A stretch of DNA of 64,000 bases from Bacteroidales bacterium (lineage in GTDB: Bacteria; Bacteroidota; Bacteroidia; Bacteroidales; UBA1715), in the NCBI GenBank assembly GCA_016714605.1, contig JADKDL010000007.1, positions 124,001 to 188,000 on the forward strand, written 5' to 3'. Both the position numbers and the translations under genes were made by a program. The notes under the pieces are model-generated. The model saw only the letters and a list, made by a program, of their open reading frames with translations. It was not told where the DNA came from and did no database searches. Position 1 is the first letter of the stretch, and each line of letters begins with the position of its first letter. Of the stretch, positions 62,129-64,000 are shown piece by piece.

Positions 62129-63321
62129 AGCTCTATTTTTTTTGCTCGTTCGGCTTTGAAAACTGCCTGTATTTCAGCTTTTAGCACTGCCAAATCATTG
62201 TCTCTTATAAAATCCCAACCTATCCATTTTCCGGTGAACGGTAGCGGACTGTTATCCACGTTTGGGTTGATTGATGGGAATAGGCGTTTTACAAAGAGTT
62301 CGCCCACTTCTTTTGAAACAATATAATCGAGAAGCGGTTTATGTTTTTCGGTGGCCGATTTTTTTACCAACATAAAAACCGGACTTGTAATAGCTCCATC
62401 CTCAGGAAATACAATTTCTATATTCTGATTTTTGATGTTTTTTGAGAAGAAATACGGCATCACGTAGATGGTAGCCGACTCAGGTTTGTTGGCATCAGCA
62501 AGTTTTACCATTTCGGCAGGATGCCGCCCGTCTTTCACATTGGGAGCAAATGCACGTATGCCATCGAAGCCAAAATCTTTGTAAAGGGGCAGCATCACGG
62601 CATTACAGAAAAAATCGGCTTCACCCCTGATTATTACATCATTTTCAAATTCGGGCAGCAATATATCGCCCCAAGTTTGTGGCATTTTACGGTTTCCAAG
62701 CCTCGTTTTATCAACCGCCATAATAAGCATATTTGCGGTAAGCATGGTGTAATTATTCGACGGATCGGGATACCCAATATCATCCAAATAGTTATGGGGA
62801 GTAAATGGTAAATACGCCTCAAACAAGCCTTTCTCAATGAACTTTTCTATGAACGGACGATGCAAGAAATTATTAACATCAGAAGCAATGATAATATCAG
62901 GCAGTTCATCAATAGAAACGAACGAATCGACCAAGGGATAGTAGGAAAGTACATGGTTCAAATTGCCTTCTACCAGATAGTTGAGTCCTTCGTATTGCTC
63001 CTTGTGGCTGTTAATGTGCGTTTCTATAAGCTCTTTGAACGGATTCTGCAAACCACAGGGCAACATTGCCATAAAATGCAGTTCTTGATGGACTGTATTC
63101 ACCGTTTCACCACTATTTTCTGCCGCAGTGTTCAACACTTCAATAAACTGGGCAACGTTTATTCCCGATGACTTCAAGATGGTTTCGAGCTTTATATATC
63201 TACCTATTTTCTTTAAAGCCTCAGGTTTAAAATATTTCCCCATTCCATGTTTTTCAAATATGGGTATCGCACCGGGAGCTTTCTCTGCAACCGACTGTAT
63301 ATTATCGTTTTCTGTAATCAT
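62125..63321 (-). CDS. cytosolic solute-binding-protein-fold protein with DUF1858 head
   Basis: 398 residues with no signal peptide or lipobox. The first 65 residues look like DUF1858 (ITENDNIQSVAEKAPGAIPIFEKHGMGKYF). The rest is an ABC solute-binding fold of the ferric-ion class: LVEGNLNHVLSYYPLVDSFVSIDELPDIIIASDVNNFL, PQTWGDILLPEFENDVIIRGEADFF, ATIYVMPYFFSKN, and IVFPEDGAITSPVFMLVKKSATEKHKPLLDYIV. Such folds are normally periplasmic. Here it sits ahead of a GTPase and an ABC ATPase, suggesting intracellular binding of a metal or cofactor precursor. First gene of the coupled trio; unknown function. Confidence 0.75.
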   Translation of the reverse strand: MITENDNIQSVAEKAPGAIPIFEKHGMGKYFKPEALKKIGRYIKLETILKSSGINVAQFIEVLNTAAENSGETVNTVHQELHFMAMLPCGLQNPFKELIETHINSHKEQYEGLNYLVEGNLNHVLSYYPLVDSFVSIDELPDIIIASDVNNFLHRPFIEKFIEKGLFEAYLPFTPHNYLDDIGYPDPSNNYTMLTANMLIMAVDKTRLGNRKMPQTWGDILLPEFENDVIIRGEADFFCNAVMLPLYKDFGFDGIRAFAPNVKDGRHPAEMVKLADANKPESATIYVMPYFFSKNIKNQNIEIVFPEDGAITSPVFMLVKKSATEKHKPLLDYIVSKEVGELFVKRLFPSINPNVDNSPLPFTGKWIGWDFIRDNDLAVLKAEIQAVFKAERAKKIEL

Positions 63322-63374
63322 TGTTTTCTCGTTTTGTAATGTTGAAAAAATAACTTCGAATATTCACTTCTGTT

Positions 63375-63412
63375 ACAATTTTCATTTTCAAATCTTCAAA
63401 TTCTCAAATTAA
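63375..63412. repeat. low-complexity TTTTCAAATT-type repeat
   Basis: TTTTCAAATCTTCAAATTCTC and similar, between the binding protein and the ArsC-like gene; same family as 25345-25396 and 26148-26222. Confidence 0.6.
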
Positions 63413-63415
63413 TTA

Positions 63416-63856
63416 TTAAGAACAAACACTTCCGGGAATACTCTTGCTTGGGCAACCCTTAGAAATATCGTCGAGCATGACCGGTACAGACGGATGTGCA
63501 TTGATGTTGATACCTATTTCTTTGTTCAGAATATCGACATCGAAGCCCACAAATTTCTTATCGCCAATAATCATAAGCGGACGTTTAATTAAAATATGCT
63601 CACTTAGCAGTGCTTCGAGAGCCATATTTTCATCAAAATCTTCGGGAACTATTTTTCCCTCACTTACCGCAGGAGCATTTAGGTTGAACCAGTTTTTCGG
63701 TTCCAAACCTTTGAAAAAGCTGCGTAAGTCATCTCTTTTCCATTGATGCTGAATAATGTCTATTGCCTCTACTTCATGTCCGGAAAGTGTAAGGACTTGC
63801 TTTTGTTTGGTATTGTTCTTACACCCTGTTTTCTCATAAAAAATAACCTTTGCCAT
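63416..63856 (-). CDS. nitrogenase-associated ArsC/Spx-like protein
   Basis: 146 residues. A thioredoxin-fold ArsC-family protein of the nitrogenase-associated type: VIFYEKTGCKNNTKQKQVLTLSGHEVEAIDII with Cys12, LRSFFKGLEPKNWFNLNAPAV, LSEHILIKRPLMIIGDKKFVGFD. Genes of this type lie in nif regions of proteobacteria; the activity has not been shown. The C-terminus SKGCPSKSIPGSVCS adds two Cys. It lies 94 nt upstream of the binding-protein gene on the same strand, so it is probably the first gene of the operon. Confidence 0.85.
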   Translation of the reverse strand: MAKVIFYEKTGCKNNTKQKQVLTLSGHEVEAIDIIQHQWKRDDLRSFFKGLEPKNWFNLNAPAVSEGKIVPEDFDENMALEALLSEHILIKRPLMIIGDKKFVGFDVDILNKEIGININAHPSVPVMLDDISKGCPSKSIPGSVCS

Positions 63857-64000
63857 ATCTATATTGTTTTTTTAGTTGCTAATGTGAATTAATGCTTGTT
63901 TTCTATTTCTAAAACACATAAAATAATGATTTATAGTTAATTGCTTAATAATAAAAAATCTAATTTTTATTGTTGGGGATTTTAGTTTCTATGGTTTAAC

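Noticed and set aside
1..64000. tRNA, rRNA, CRISPR arrays, transposases, phage genes
   Set aside because: Looked for and not seen; no cloverleaf ends, no regularly spaced identical repeats, and no transposase motifs.

Overview
The window is AT-rich chromosomal DNA from a Bacteroidota bacterium, most likely an anaerobic Bacteroidales/Marinilabiliales-type organism. The signs are a fused SecDF, type IX secretion sorting tails, LL-diaminopimelate aminotransferase, the carboxynorspermidine route to polyamines, many short lipoproteins, TAnnTTTG-type promoter boxes and the absence of obvious Shine-Dalgarno sites. Several genes point to nitrogen fixation or a related metal-cofactor system: a NifA-like sigma-54 activator, a nitrogenase-associated ArsC-like protein, a NifX-like protein with a Nif11-like partner behind a sigma-54 promoter, and a large molybdate operon. 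No nitrogenase structural gene lies in the window. I found no tRNA, rRNA, CRISPR array, transposase or prophage.

Layout. 1-11 kb: gltB (runs off the left edge), a receiver-only response regulator, a DUF21/CBS membrane protein, a broken DUF4340-type gene and secDF. 11-22 kb: an AraC regulator, a broken IPT-domain lipoprotein, the two carboxynorspermidine genes (nspC broken and carrying a G12 tract), cobT behind a cobalamin riboswitch, then citrate synthase and malate dehydrogenase. 21-28 kb: a radical SAM/lipoprotein pair, then the molybdate operon (mop, modE, trmO-like, modA, di-mop, modB, modC). 28-43 kb: an ice-binding-like lipoprotein, an NHL lipoprotein, two toxin-antitoxin modules each bracketed by direct repeats, dapL, a Sua5/YciO-type gene, a thioesterase, a TPR/SpoIIE phosphatase, a DUF4419 protein and the NifX/Nif11-like operon. 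43-55 kb: a beta-mannan cassette (GH26, GH130, cellobiose 2-epimerase), gmd-fcl for GDP-fucose, and two paralogous T9SS cargo genes around a GH114-like gene. 56-64 kb: an AspT/YidE-type transporter, a GNAT, the NifA-like regulator, and a tightly packed cluster of cytosolic binding protein, GTPase and ABC ATPase next to the nitrogenase-associated protein.

The best candidate for an undescribed system is 60432-63856. It has a solute-binding-protein fold with no signal peptide, a Cys-rich HypB/CobW-like GTPase and an ABC ATPase with no permease, translationally coupled and beside a nitrogenase-associated thioredoxin-fold protein. This looks like an intracellular metal or cofactor handling device rather than a transporter.

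Quality warning. Nine genes are interrupted by ten single-base indels, mostly in homopolymer runs, and one more gene has an in-frame TGA. Correcting each indel by one base restores full family length. Assembly or sequencing errors are the simplest explanation, so broken genes are reported as one locus each.
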